Notes: generated from the sequence alone by a model not told the origin. Positions 15,836-24,536 are shown, counted from the first letter of the stretch. The stretch is 36,689 nucleotides of DNA from Candidatus Onthovicinus excrementipullorum (GCA_018712345.1 DVHG01000027.1:1-36689), one strand, 5' to 3'. Program-made: numbers and translations.

Positions 15836-17515
15836 TCAGCAGTCCATGGATTCCATGATGTCCCCGACGCTGCCTCCGGGCGGGATCATCGGGAGCACCG
15901 ACTGATCGGGAGCGATCCGGCAGTCAATCACCACGGGGCCATGATGCGCGAGCGCCTCCTTCAGCACACCCTCAAGCTCCTCGGGCCTTTCAACCACCAT
16001 CCCCTTGACACCGAATGCCTCTGCAAGTGCCTTGATATCCGTCTTGCGGTGCGGATCCGTCTGGGAGTAGCGCTTGCCGTAAAATGCGGTCTGCCACTGG
16101 CGCACCATGCCCAGGACCGTATTGTTCATCACGATATCGACGACCGGCACATCGTACGAAGCAAGGGTCGTGATCTCGTTGAGATTCATATGAAAGCTGC
16201 CGTCTCCGCTGAAGAGGACAGTGCGCTTTTCCGGATTAGCTATCTGTGCACCGATCGCAGCACCGAGGCCGAATCCCATTGTTCCCAGTCCGCCGGAGGT
16301 GATCAGCGTGCGCGGTTGACGGTATGTATAATACTGTGCCGCCCACATCTGGTGCTGACCGACGTCGGTGACGATCTGCGTATCCTCCGGTGTCAGGCGG
16401 TCCACCGTCTCCACGACGTCACGCGGATCGATAAAGCCGTCCAGACCGCCGCGCGCCAGGTGCTGCTCCCCCTGTTTGCGGATCTCCTCCAGCTCGGCAC
16501 GCCAAGCGCTGTGCTCTCCCTGCGGGAGGGCGTCTGCGAGCTGAGTGAGGACCTGCGCAGCATCGCCGGCGATGGGGAGATCCACGGCCACGTTCTTGCC
16601 CATCTCCGCAGGGTCAATATCGATGTGGATAATCTTGGCCCCGGCGGCAAAAGCCCTGCGGTTGCCGGCCACACGGTCGGAGAAGCGGGCGCCGACCGCC
16701 AGGAGCACATCGCACTCATCCGCCGCACGGTTGGCCACAAGAGAACCGTGCATGCCGATCATCCCGAGGGAGAGCGGATCATCCTGCGGGAAGCTGCCGA
16801 GCCCCATGATGGAATTGGCCACCGGAATATCAAATTGATGTGCCAGAGCTACGAGCTGCTCCGACGCCCCGGCGGAGATCACGCCGCCTCCCGCATAGAT
16901 AACGGGCCTGCGCGATTTTACAAGCATCTCCGCCGCCGCGGCAATCTTCACCGGATCGGCGGGTGCTGTGGGGACCGGCTGCGCCGCCGGACAGGGCTCA
17001 TACTCGGTGACCGCTGCGGTAATATCCTTGGGAACGTCAATGAGCACCGGCCCTTTGCGGCCCGTGTTGGCGATGCGGAACGCCTCGCGCAGCGCCGGAG
17101 CCAGATCCTCAATCCTCTTGACGATGGTGTTGTGCTTGGTGACCGGCAATGTCACGCCAGTGATATCGACCTCCTGAAAGCTGTCGCGGCCCAGGAAATC
17201 CGTGCCGACATTCCCCGTGATCGCGACGACGGGAACGGAATCCATATAGGCCGTGGCGATCCCGGTGACCAGATTGGTCGCGCCGGGGCCGGAGGTGGCA
17301 AAGACGACGCCCGTCCTGCCAGATGCGCGGGCGTAACCATCCGCCGCGTGGGCCGCCCCTTGCTCATGCGCCGTCAGGATATGACGGATCTGGTCGCGGT
17401 ATTCATAGAGTGCGTCGTAAATATTCAGGACAGAGCCGCCCGGATAGCCGAAAACGGTATCCACGCCCTGCTCAAGCAATACTTCCACAATAATCTGCGC
17501 GCCTGTTTTTTTCAT
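15836..17515 (-). CDS. ilvB: Acetolactate synthase large subunit
   Basis: The 559-residue product is a thiamine-diphosphate enzyme making 2-acetolactate and 2-aceto-2-hydroxybutyrate for valine, leucine and isoleucine. The N-terminal part has FGYPGGSVLNIYDAL and the catalytic glutamate at residue 51 in AHEQGAAHAADGYARA. The C-terminal TPP site is SGDGSFHMNLNEITT with VMNNTVLGMVRQWQ after it. The C-terminal end (IDCRIAPDQSVLPMIPPGG) is that of biosynthetic enzymes. No small subunit (ilvN) is next to it, so either it is elsewhere or this is an unregulated form. It is the first gene after the T-box leader, with GGGAGGATG eight bases before the ATG. Confidence 0.94.
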   Translation of the reverse strand: MKKTGAQIIVEVLLEQGVDTVFGYPGGSVLNIYDALYEYRDQIRHILTAHEQGAAHAADGYARASGRTGVVFATSGPGATNLVTGIATAYMDSVPVVAITGNVGTDFLGRDSFQEVDITGVTLPVTKHNTIVKRIEDLAPALREAFRIANTGRKGPVLIDVPKDITAAVTEYEPCPAAQPVPTAPADPVKIAAAAEMLVKSRRPVIYAGGGVISAGASEQLVALAHQFDIPVANSIMGLGSFPQDDPLSLGMIGMHGSLVANRAADECDVLLAVGARFSDRVAGNRRAFAAGAKIIHIDIDPAEMGKNVAVDLPIAGDAAQVLTQLADALPQGEHSAWRAELEEIRKQGEQHLARGGLDGFIDPRDVVETVDRLTPEDTQIVTDVGQHQMWAAQYYTYRQPRTLITSGGLGTMGFGLGAAIGAQIANPEKRTVLFSGDGSFHMNLNEITTLASYDVPVVDIVMNNTVLGMVRQWQTAFYGKRYSQTDPHRKTDIKALAEAFGVKGMVVERPEELEGVLKEALAHHGPVVIDCRIAPDQSVLPMIPPGGSVGDIMESMDC

Positions 17516-17570
17516 GATAACATCCTCCCGGAGAATTTACTGGAGCTGTTTTGGGGATATGGAACTATCC

Positions 17571-17609
17571 AAAAAGCCTCCGTCTCTTAACCATTTAAGA
17601 GACGGAGGC
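17571..17609 (-). terminator. T-box-controlled terminator
   Basis: A 15-bp perfect stem, GCCTCCGTCTCTTAA with its complement, closes a 4-base loop and is followed by TTTTT on the minus strand. Its 5' strand overlaps the T-box antiterminator region. The ilvB start lies about 55 bp beyond. Confidence 0.9.
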
Positions 17610-17855
17610 ACTCATGCTCCGCGGTACCACTCTTATTGCACAAAAATGTGCCGCTCAACCGTATCACGGCCTGCGCCGGAATACGTACCCCTGTAACGGT
17701 GGGTGGCCGTCGCCCCTAATTGCACAAGTGCTTTCGGTTGGAGGCTGATAGGGAGATATTCACCGGAGGACCCGTCCGCCTTGCACCGACCGGCGGCTCT
17801 CTGAACGCGGCCCGACACGGCTACTCGGCCCTGTCATCGCCTGTGATGTGGAATT
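17571..17855 (-). promoter_or_regulatory. T-box leader, isoleucine specifier likely, before ilvB
   Basis: The minus-strand leader has the parts of a T-box: the loop-E-like AGTA after GATGACAGGGCCG, the AGAGAG ... GGTGCAAG distal part of stem I, the specifier segment GAATATCTCCCTATCAG, and the antiterminator motif AGAGTGGTACCGCG (17620-17633), which pairs with the uncharged tRNA 3' end. The antiterminator sits before a terminator at 17571-17609. In known T-boxes the specifier codon follows GAA plus one base and precedes N-CCC; that gives ATC (17755-17757), isoleucine. CTC (leucine) two bases later is the alternative. It would switch on ilvB-cimA when tRNA-Ile is uncharged. Confidence 0.9.
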
Positions 17856-17861
17856 TTATTT

Positions 17862-17890
17862 ATCATATCACCGCCCGATCCGTTTGTCAA
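17862..17890 (-). promoter_or_regulatory. Sigma-A promoter of the T-box/ilvB operon
   Basis: A perfect TTGACA (17885-17890) and TATGAT (17862-17867) have a 17-base spacer on the minus strand. The predicted start near 17855 gives a 340-base leader holding the T-box. The -35 element lies 30 bp after the stop of the preceding carboxypeptidase gene. Confidence 0.88.
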
Positions 17891-17920
17891 GGGAAACGGG
17901 CGTTTTTCCCTCCGGCGGCC

Positions 17921-19378
17921 TCAGCGCCGGGGCGGCCTGCGGCGCTTGTTGTGCTTTAGCGTCCGCCCGCCGGGGATGCTCGTCTTGGGAGCGGCGCGGT
18001 AGTCCCGCGCCGTATTCTGCCCTTTTACAAGACGGACGCGCCGCTTGCGCCGGATGTGGTTATAGCGGATAACGATAATGATATAGACAATGATGAGCAG
18101 CGCCACCACGGCGGCAATGATCTTGAAGATCACAGAGCTGAACGCCGTGCTCACCCAGTGCCCCACAAAGGCAAACGGACTCAGGGAATAGGACTCCGCC
18201 GCCACGAGGTTCACGGTGGCGATCTCCTGATTGGCATAGAGCACGCGCGCCTGGCAGATGACATCGCCCTTTTCAACAGGTGCCTTTACAGACTCCGGCA
18301 GGGTGTCCGCGATAGGCTCAATCAGCACGGAGGGCGCATCCGCCCCCTCCTGCCCGGGGACGAGCGCCGTCACGTCCTGCTCCGGGACCAGCTGGAGATA
18401 GTCCGACTTGCCGGAGTACAGCAGCGGCACCTCCGTAACGACCTCCTGTGTCCCGGCGACGGTCTTGAGCGTCAGGTTGTCGATCGCCCAGTTGAGCAGC
18501 TTATTCGCATCCAGAAAGGCGCCGTTCTCCTCAATGCCGTCGCCGTCGGTATCCACATACTGCGCCCGCAGGACAACGGCCAGATAATTATAGCCGCCAC
18601 TCTTGGCAGTGGCGATCACGCAGTGCCCCGCATTGTCCGTAGTGCCCGTCTTGACGCCTGTCACACGCTCATTGTAATAGCTGTAATACGCCGGAACAAG
18701 CATATAGTTGGTGTTGGGCAGTGTAGCTTCCCCATTGGGGAGCGTATAGCTCTGCATGGCCACGATCTGGCTGAACACCGGAAACGTCTCCAACGCGTAC
18801 CGGGTCATCTTGGCCAGATCCTGCGCAGTGCTGTAGTGGCCCTCTGCGTCCAGACCGTGGGGGGATACAAAGTGCGTGTCCGTGCAGCCGAGCGCCTGCG
18901 CCTTCTCATTCATCATATTGATAAAGGTCGGGATCCCGCCCCCGTCCTTCTGATTGCCGACATACTCCGCGATTACATTGGCCGCATCATTGCCGCTGAG
19001 AACCAGCATGCCCTCCAGCAGCTTGCGCAGGGAGAACGTGTCGCCCACCTTCAGATCGATGATGGAACTGTTCGTCCCGTCCAAAGCGTGGATCGCGTCA
19101 TAGGAGGCGGTGAGCATCACGCCGTCCAGATCCGGGCAGTTTTCCAGCGTAACGATCGCCGTCATAATCTTGGTCAGGGACGCGGGCGCCGTGCGGACGT
19201 CGGCATTTTTCTGGCAGATCACCGTCTCATCGTCATTGAGACTGGCGACATAATAGGCCTCCGCATAATCGCCCTGTATGGTGTCGCTGTAATCGGCGGA
19301 GACGGGCAGCGCGAACAGGCCCGTACAGGCCGCCAGCGTCAAAAGCAAAATAAATATCCTTTTAACAGTATTTTTCAT
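17921..19378 (-). CDS. D-alanyl-D-alanine carboxypeptidase (S11 family, DacF-like)
   Basis: The 485-residue product is a low-molecular-weight penicillin-binding protein that trims the terminal D-Ala from peptidoglycan stem peptides. It has a signal peptide (residues 1-28), the active-site SLTK at 67-70, SGN at 128-130 and KTG at 243-245, the classic SxxK, SxN and KTG order. A beta-rich C-terminal domain follows, then a membrane helix at about 425-450 and a strongly basic tail rich in Arg/Lys. Anchoring by a full membrane helix with a long basic cytoplasmic tail is unlike the amphipathic helix of typical DacA. GGGGAG lies 7 bases before the ATG and a TATAAT lies about 40 bp upstream, but no good -35 was seen. 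Confidence 0.92.
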   Translation of the reverse strand: MKNTVKRIFILLLTLAACTGLFALPVSADYSDTIQGDYAEAYYVASLNDDETVICQKNADVRTAPASLTKIMTAIVTLENCPDLDGVMLTASYDAIHALDGTNSSIIDLKVGDTFSLRKLLEGMLVLSGNDAANVIAEYVGNQKDGGGIPTFINMMNEKAQALGCTDTHFVSPHGLDAEGHYSTAQDLAKMTRYALETFPVFSQIVAMQSYTLPNGEATLPNTNYMLVPAYYSYYNERVTGVKTGTTDNAGHCVIATAKSGGYNYLAVVLRAQYVDTDGDGIEENGAFLDANKLLNWAIDNLTLKTVAGTQEVVTEVPLLYSGKSDYLQLVPEQDVTALVPGQEGADAPSVLIEPIADTLPESVKAPVEKGDVICQARVLYANQEIATVNLVAAESYSLSPFAFVGHWVSTAFSSVIFKIIAAVVALLIIVYIIIVIRYNHIRRKRRVRLVKGQNTARDYRAAPKTSIPGGRTLKHNKRRRPPRR

Positions 19379-19515
19379 GGCAATCTCCCCGAAAATATTG
19401 TATAATACATTATAACAGCATCAGCGGTAAAAATAAACAGGAACATTTTATTCCTTTGCCCGCTTTTTTATGCGGTGCCGGGGAGGTTCCTCTGATATGG
19501 GAGGCACTTACATAT

Positions 19516-20211
19516 ATGATCTTCGTTACGGGAGACACACACGGCGATATGGAGCGGTTCAGCGACCCGCGGCTCAAGCAGCTGCGGGAGGGGGACACGC
19601 TGATCATCTGCGGGGATTTCGGCTTTCTCTGGGACGGGAGCAAGCGGGAAAAGAAAAACCTGAAGGCGCTCGCTAAAAAGAAGTATAATATCTGTTTTTT
19701 GGACGGCACTCATGAAAATTTTGAGATGTTGGATGAATACCCTGTCACGCAGTGGAACGGCGGGGATGTCCAGAATATCTGCGGCAACGTCTATCACCTC
19801 ATGCGCGGGCAGATCTACACCATTGAGGATACGACCTTTTTTGTCATGGGCGGCGGAGAGAGCCCGGACCTGGATATCCGTATGGAGAACCACAACTGGT
19901 CCAGCAGGGAGACTCCTACCCCGCAGGAGCTGATGGCCGGTGCTGAAAAAATTGAGAACAGCGGCTGTGAGGTGGATATCATTGTCACCCATGAGCCGCC
20001 CGGGAAGATCAAGAGCTTCCTGAACCTGTCTGAGGGCCCGGGCACCCGGCTGACAACGCTCAACGCCTATTTTGACGAGTTGAACAAGACATGTAAGTAC
20101 ACCAAATGGTATTTCGGCAGCATGCATGTGGATAAATTCGTCTCCTCCAATCAGATCTCCCTCTACCGCAATATCGTAGAGGCGATTGACGGGCGGCCGG
20201 TCAAAAAATAG
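19516..20211 (+). CDS. Small calcineurin-like metallophosphoesterase
   Basis: The 231-residue product is a soluble metallophosphoesterase. The metal-binding blocks are GDTHGD at residue 6, ICGDFGFLWDG near 31, DGTHENFEML near 62, THEPPG near 160 and FGSMHVD near 205. The usual GNH[DE] block reads GTHEN here and the usual GHxH reads GSMH, so two metal ligands may differ from the textbook set; both changes may be normal for this clostridial subgroup. The start was placed at the ATG at 19516, directly before the first conserved strand, with GGGAGG 11 bases upstream; an in-frame ATG 60 bases earlier would add a non-conserved extension. Substrate unknown. Confidence 0.82.
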   Translation: MIFVTGDTHGDMERFSDPRLKQLREGDTLIICGDFGFLWDGSKREKKNLKALAKKKYNICFLDGTHENFEMLDEYPVTQWNGGDVQNICGNVYHLMRGQIYTIEDTTFFVMGGGESPDLDIRMENHNWSSRETPTPQELMAGAEKIENSGCEVDIIVTHEPPGKIKSFLNLSEGPGTRLTTLNAYFDELNKTCKYTKWYFGSMHVDKFVSSNQISLYRNIVEAIDGRPVKK

Positions 20212-20231
20212 CAGGATGGCCGCCGGTTTTT
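20192..20231 (+). terminator. Possible terminator overlapping the phosphoesterase stop
   Basis: GGCGGCC (20192-20198) and GGCCGCC (20218-20224) can pair around a 19-base loop that contains the stop codon, followed by GGTTTTT. The loop is long, so this is a weak call. It would separate the phosphoesterase from the following cassette. Confidence 0.4.
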
Positions 20232-20257
20232 GAAAGAAGCGCTAAAGGAGGGGGCCG

Positions 20258-21004
20258 ATGGACGACATTACATACTGGCTCCGGATCGCCGTCATTGCGT
20301 CTGCAGTGGGTCTTGTCATTGCGGCTATAGTATGGGGCGTGCGGAAAATCCGCAGGGTCTCCTCCACGGTCTCCGCACTAAAAAATGATCTGGTCCTGCG
20401 GCGGGAGCTGCTGGCGCAGACGCCAAAATCCGTTTCCGCGATGACTACGGTCTATCTGCCCCGGATCCAGCACGATTTCCCCGATTTTAATTACCCGGAT
20501 TTTCGGCAAAGGGCTGAAAACACACTCCGCGATATTCTGCTGTCCATCAGCGCAGGCCGAGTGGGCACACTCCCGGACGCCTCCTCTGACCTGGCCGCGC
20601 AGGTTCGGATGCACATTGCCGATAACGCAAGGTGCGGACGTACCGAGCACTACAGCGATATTACAATACACCGCACGGAGATTTCCCGCTACGAAAAACG
20701 CCCGGGGCTGTGCGTAATCACTCTGCAATCCGCCGTGGGATATCAATATTCCCTCACGGAAAACGGTGAACTGATCGGCGGCAGCCGGGAACGCCTCACA
20801 CAGACGAAATATAATATGGAACTGCACTATGTGCAGGATGTCTCCGCTCTGACGGGTGAGTACGCCACGGCGGTCGGTGTGGTCTGTCCAAACTGCGGCG
20901 CACCGGTGACTTCGCTGGGGGCGAAGAAGTGTGATTACTGCGGCAGCGGCATCCTCCCCATTGAGGACCGGGTCTGGAAAATCAATCGATATGAGGAAGT
21001 ATGA
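20258..21004 (+). CDS. Membrane-anchored protein with C-terminal zinc ribbon
   Basis: The 248-residue product has an N-terminal membrane helix (about residues 8-28), a short coiled stretch, a middle domain at about 60-195 and a C-terminal zinc ribbon (CPNCGAPVTSLGAKKCDYCG at about 211-230). The middle domain (FPDFNYPDFRQRAENTLRDI ... SDITIHRTEISRYEK ... YQYSLTENGELIGGS) has the layout of Tim44-like/NTF2-like alpha+beta domains, but this is only resemblance. A strong AAAGGAGGGGG ribosome site precedes the ATG. It is the first of four same-strand genes with SPFH, zinc-ribbon and TPM proteins, and shares the CPNCG..CDYCG signature with the third, which suggests a common complex. Function unknown. 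Confidence 0.72.
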   Translation: MDDITYWLRIAVIASAVGLVIAAIVWGVRKIRRVSSTVSALKNDLVLRRELLAQTPKSVSAMTTVYLPRIQHDFPDFNYPDFRQRAENTLRDILLSISAGRVGTLPDASSDLAAQVRMHIADNARCGRTEHYSDITIHRTEISRYEKRPGLCVITLQSAVGYQYSLTENGELIGGSRERLTQTKYNMELHYVQDVSALTGEYATAVGVVCPNCGAPVTSLGAKKCDYCGSGILPIEDRVWKINRYEEV

Positions 21005-21072
21005 CAGGGGCTTTTCTTTCGGAGTCCCTGCTCTGCATATAACCATAATCATCAAGGGAGGAAACAGTACAT

Positions 21073-22383
21073 ATGGGAATCATTAAAGCGGCGGTCAGCA
21101 GCATCAGCGGCGGTCTGGCCGACCAGTGGCTTGAAGTCATAGAGCCCTATGAAATGAGCGATACGACCGTATTCACCTGTGGCGTTCCCGTGCGGCAGGA
21201 CGACCGCCGTAACGGCAACCGGAAGGGCACGGATGCAACCGTGTCAAACGGCTCTGTGGTGCACGTCTATCCCAATCAGTTTATGATGCTGATAGACGGA
21301 GGCAAAATTGTAGATTATACGGCGGAGCCCGGCTATTATACGGTGGACAGCTCCTCCATGCCGTCCATGCTCAACGGGGAGTTCGGCGACTCCCTGCGCG
21401 AGACGTTCAACCGCTTTAAGTACAGCGGCGTCACCCCCACCAAGCAGCAGGTTTATTTTATCAATCTTCAGGAGATCAAGGGGATCAAGTTCGGCACCCG
21501 CAATCCGATCACCTACTTTGATACCTTTTATAATGCAGACCTCTCCCTGCGGGCGCACGGTACCTATTCGATCAAGGTATCGGACCCGATCCTCTTCTAT
21601 TCGGAGGCGATCCCGCACAACCGCCACCGGGTGGATATCCGTGAGATCAACGAGCAGTATTTCACCGAATTCATGACGGCGCTCCAGGCGGCGATCAACC
21701 AGCTCTCCATCGACGGGGTGCACATCTTCCACGTGGCGTCCAAGGGGATGGAACTGAGCCGCCATATGAGCAATATCCTCGACGAGGAATGGAACCGGAT
21801 GCGCGGCTTTCAGGTGCAGTCCGTGGGAATCGCCAGCATTTCCTACAGCGAGGACTCCCAAAAGATGATTGAACTGCGCAACAAGGGCGCCATGCTATCC
21901 GATCCCGCGATTCTGGACGCCTATGTGCAGAGCAGCGCAGCACGCGGCATTGAGAACGCCGGCAGCAACGCAAAGGGCGCCGTATCTGGCTTCATGGGGC
22001 TGGGCATGAGCATGAATGCGGGAGACGGTATTTTCCGCAACCGCACCGCGCCGAACCAGCCGCCCAGAACTCCGGAGCGTCCGGCCGCACCGGCAGCGTC
22101 AGCCAATCAATGGGTCTGTGACTGCGGGACTGCCAATACCGGTAATTTCTGCGCACAGTGCGGCAAACCGCGCCCGCAGCCGTCCGCCGGCGGAAGCTGG
22201 ACCTGCGCCTGCGGTACCGTCAACACCGGCAAATTCTGCTCCGAGTGCGGGAAGCCGCGTCCGGGGGCGATCCGGTGTGATAAGTGCGGCTATGAGCCGG
22301 ACCCCAACGGCCCTATCCCAAAGTTTTGCCCGGAGTGCGGTGATCCGATCACCGAGGACGACCGCCCCGGCGACACAAAGTAA
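21073..22383 (+). CDS. SPFH-domain protein with three C-terminal zinc ribbons (YdjI-like)
   Basis: The 436-residue product begins with an SPFH (band 7/stomatin-flotillin) domain at about 25-290, of the soluble type also annotated as virion-core-protein-like and found in Bacillus subtilis YdjI. Typical strings are DQWLEVIEPYEMSD near 15 and GTRNPITYFDTFYNADLSLR near 140. After a Pro/Ala linker come three zinc ribbons: CDCGTANTGNFCAQCGKP, CACGTVNTGKFCSECGKP and CDKCGYEPDP...FCPECGDP. There is no membrane helix, so membrane binding probably depends on neighbours. In B. subtilis, YdjI is brought to the membrane by YdjG and YdjH together with a PspA protein. AAGGGAGG precedes the ATG. Confidence 0.9.
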   Translation: MGIIKAAVSSISGGLADQWLEVIEPYEMSDTTVFTCGVPVRQDDRRNGNRKGTDATVSNGSVVHVYPNQFMMLIDGGKIVDYTAEPGYYTVDSSSMPSMLNGEFGDSLRETFNRFKYSGVTPTKQQVYFINLQEIKGIKFGTRNPITYFDTFYNADLSLRAHGTYSIKVSDPILFYSEAIPHNRHRVDIREINEQYFTEFMTALQAAINQLSIDGVHIFHVASKGMELSRHMSNILDEEWNRMRGFQVQSVGIASISYSEDSQKMIELRNKGAMLSDPAILDAYVQSSAARGIENAGSNAKGAVSGFMGLGMSMNAGDGIFRNRTAPNQPPRTPERPAAPAASANQWVCDCGTANTGNFCAQCGKPRPQPSAGGSWTCACGTVNTGKFCSECGKPRPGAIRCDKCGYEPDPNGPIPKFCPECGDPITEDDRPGDTK

Positions 22384-22441
22384 AAAATATTGCGTCGTCA
22401 ATGTCTATTGAGGAGAATTTTGAGGAGAGAGGTGCAGATTT

Positions 22442-23518
22442 ATGTCTGTGGTAGCATACAAATGTCCAAACTGCGACGGGGAGCTGAAATTTGATCCGTC
22501 ATCACAAAAGTTCGCGTGCGACTACTGCGGGAGCGGTTTTACGCTGGCTGAGCTGAAGCAACATGCTCCGGAGGAGGGTGCCGAAAAGGAGAAGCAGCCC
22601 TCCTCCCAGAAGGCAGAGTCATCTGCCGGCGAGGGCGGCGAGGCAAATCTGTTCACCTGCCCGAACTGCGGCGCCCAGATCGTCACCGGGTGCACAACGG
22701 CCGCAACCGAGTGCTTTTACTGTCACAACCCAGTCGTCCTGAGCGGCCGGCTGAGCGGGGAATACCTTCCCAAAAAAATTATTCCCTTTAAAATCAACCG
22801 GGAGGAGGCGGAGACCCGTTTTCGGGAGTGGCTGCGCAAAAGAAAGTTTGTACCGCGCTCCTTTATCGGTGAAAAAAATCTGGAAAAGGTCACAGGCGTC
22901 TACTTCCCCTACTGGATGGTGGACAGCGACATGCATGCGAGCCTGAACGCCACTGCCGAACAGGTGCGCCGGTGGCGCAGGGGGGACATCGAGTACATTG
23001 AAACGCGCTACTTTGAACTGCTCCGCGAGGGGAATATCCATACGGGAAAGATTCTGAAAAATGCGCTCAGCCATGCCAACCGCGAGGTGATCGACAGTGT
23101 TCAGCCCTATGACCCAAGTGGAATCGTGGATTTTTCCATGCCGTATCTCTCGGGATTCCAAGCCGAAAAACGCGATATTGAACGGGAGCAGCTGTCCCAG
23201 CAGGTCCAACAGGAGTTTCAGAATCACGCGACGGGCATGCTGCGCAGCACGATGAGCGGTTACACCAATATCCGCATGCTCGGCGGTAATTCCCAGATTC
23301 TGCGGGAAAATTGGAACTATACGCTCCTGCCCGTGTGGACCTTTGTCTATCACGATCGCAAAAAAAATAAGTATTACTTTTACGCCATGAACGGCCAGAC
23401 CGGGAACGTCTACGGCAAGATCCCCATGGACTATAAAAAGCTCTCCCTGATCTCCTGCGGCATCGGCGCTGCTGTCTTTGCGCTCATAATGCTGCTGTTT
23501 CCACTAGTAATACTGTAA
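22442..23518 (+). CDS. Zinc-ribbon membrane protein (YdjG-like)
   Basis: The 358-residue product has two zinc ribbons at the N-terminus (CPNCDGELKFDPSS... CDYCGSGF at about 8-33 and CPNCGAQIVTG... CFYCHNPV at about 78-104) with a charged linker, then a beta-rich middle region (FPYWMVDSDMHASLNATAEQ near 160; LLPVWTFVYHDRKKNKYYFY near 300), and one membrane helix at the very C-terminus (about 335-356). This architecture fits Bacillus subtilis YdjG, a TFIIB-type zinc-ribbon protein of the pspA-ydjGHI operon. The C-terminal anchor leaves the zinc ribbons in the cytoplasm, where they could bind the SPFH protein. A GAGGAGAGAGGTG ribosome site precedes the ATG. Confidence 0.87.
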   Translation: MSVVAYKCPNCDGELKFDPSSQKFACDYCGSGFTLAELKQHAPEEGAEKEKQPSSQKAESSAGEGGEANLFTCPNCGAQIVTGCTTAATECFYCHNPVVLSGRLSGEYLPKKIIPFKINREEAETRFREWLRKRKFVPRSFIGEKNLEKVTGVYFPYWMVDSDMHASLNATAEQVRRWRRGDIEYIETRYFELLREGNIHTGKILKNALSHANREVIDSVQPYDPSGIVDFSMPYLSGFQAEKRDIEREQLSQQVQQEFQNHATGMLRSTMSGYTNIRMLGGNSQILRENWNYTLLPVWTFVYHDRKKNKYYFYAMNGQTGNVYGKIPMDYKKLSLISCGIGAAVFALIMLLFPLVIL

Positions 23519-23531
23519 GGAGGGAACTGCC

Positions 23532-24395
23532 GTGAAACTATTCAAACGAGTGATAACCGGACTGATTGCCGCGCTGTTTGTACTGGCGCCCTTCTCCGTT
23601 GCCGCGCAGGACGAGAGCCGTATATTCGATGACGCCGGCCTCTTTTCCCCCACGAACATCCAGCGCCTGGACGAGAAGATCGCCGACATGGAGGCAGAGG
23701 GACGGTGGAATTACTATATTGTGACCACCAGAGATGCGGGCGGCAAAACGGCGCGTAGCTTTGCCGATGATTTTTACGATCAAAACCACCTTGGCCGCGG
23801 AGAGGACGCGAGCGGCGTGCTGCTGCTGATCGATATGGATAACCGTGAGGCATACATCTCCACCGGCGGTGCCGCAGTGGACTACTACACCTCCGGAAAA
23901 ATCGAGGACACGCTGGATAAGATATCCTCCAGTCTCTCGCGGAGTAATTACTACTCGGCCGCCAATTCCTTCTTAAATGCAGTGGACGCTCCGATGCAGT
24001 CCACCTCAGCTACTCCCGCCGCAGGCAACTCAAACTCAGTAACAACACAGCCAGAGACGGACACTCAAACTACCGAAGAAACAACAGCAGAGTTAACATT
24101 GGGCCAGTGGGTGGCTGTTTCTGCTTCCTGGGCCGTGATCGCAGTTGGAATCTTCATTGCCGTCGTTTGGTCAAAACATCGTGCCAATGGTACTGTCCGC
24201 GGAATAGCTGTTACTCCGCAGAATCAGGATCAGCTCACCCTGACCCGCAGTGAAGACCGGTTTGTCAATGTGGTCACACATACCCGCCGGATTCAGCAAT
24301 CCTCTTCCCAATCCCGCAATAAAGGGGGAACAAAACCGAGCGTCCACCGGTCAAGTTCAGGTGTTCGCCATGGCGGTGGGGGAAGAAAATTTTAA
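23532..24395 (+). CDS. TPM-domain membrane protein (YdjH/YgcG-like)
   Basis: The 287-residue product has a signal peptide (residues 1-24, ending in VAAQD), an extracytoplasmic TPM domain at about 30-158 (IFDDAGLFSPTNIQRLDEKI ... GVLLLIDMDNREAYISTGG), a Thr/Ser/Gln-rich linker, a membrane helix at about 195-215 and a basic cytoplasmic tail that ends in a glycine-rich string (SGVRHGGGGRKF). TPM domains are found in thylakoid phosphatases and in repair or envelope-stress proteins; catalysis is unproven in most. The tail ending fits the YgcG/YdjH group. It starts 13 bp after the YdjG-like gene, with AAGGAGGG upstream, and is followed by a strong terminator, closing the cassette. Confidence 0.9.
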   Translation: MKLFKRVITGLIAALFVLAPFSVAAQDESRIFDDAGLFSPTNIQRLDEKIADMEAEGRWNYYIVTTRDAGGKTARSFADDFYDQNHLGRGEDASGVLLLIDMDNREAYISTGGAAVDYYTSGKIEDTLDKISSSLSRSNYYSAANSFLNAVDAPMQSTSATPAAGNSNSVTTQPETDTQTTEETTAELTLGQWVAVSASWAVIAVGIFIAVVWSKHRANGTVRGIAVTPQNQDQLTLTRSEDRFVNVVTHTRRIQQSSSQSRNKGGTKPSVHRSSSGVRHGGGGRKF

Positions 24396-24429
24396 AACAT
24401 ACCGTAACATGCACTGCAGGACCTGTCAC

Positions 24430-24463
24430 GCTCCCGGACTTATTGTCCGGGAGCGGCTTTTTT
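24430..24463 (+). terminator. Terminator of the SPFH/zinc-ribbon/TPM cassette
   Basis: A 10-bp perfect stem GCTCCCGGAC / GTCCGGGAGC with a 5-base loop is followed by GGC and six T, 35 bp after the TPM gene. Confidence 0.9.
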
Positions 24464-24536
24464 ATGGTCTAAGACACGAAGCAGTTCGGCAACTCACGAT
24501 ATATCTAAATAAATATTATCTTTCGACAAATTTTTA

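Noticed and set aside
15725-17590. 621-codon open frame opposite ilvB
   Set aside because: The acetolactate synthase motifs, T-box and promoter lie on the minus strand. The plus-strand frame has no ribosome site and no recognisable domain.
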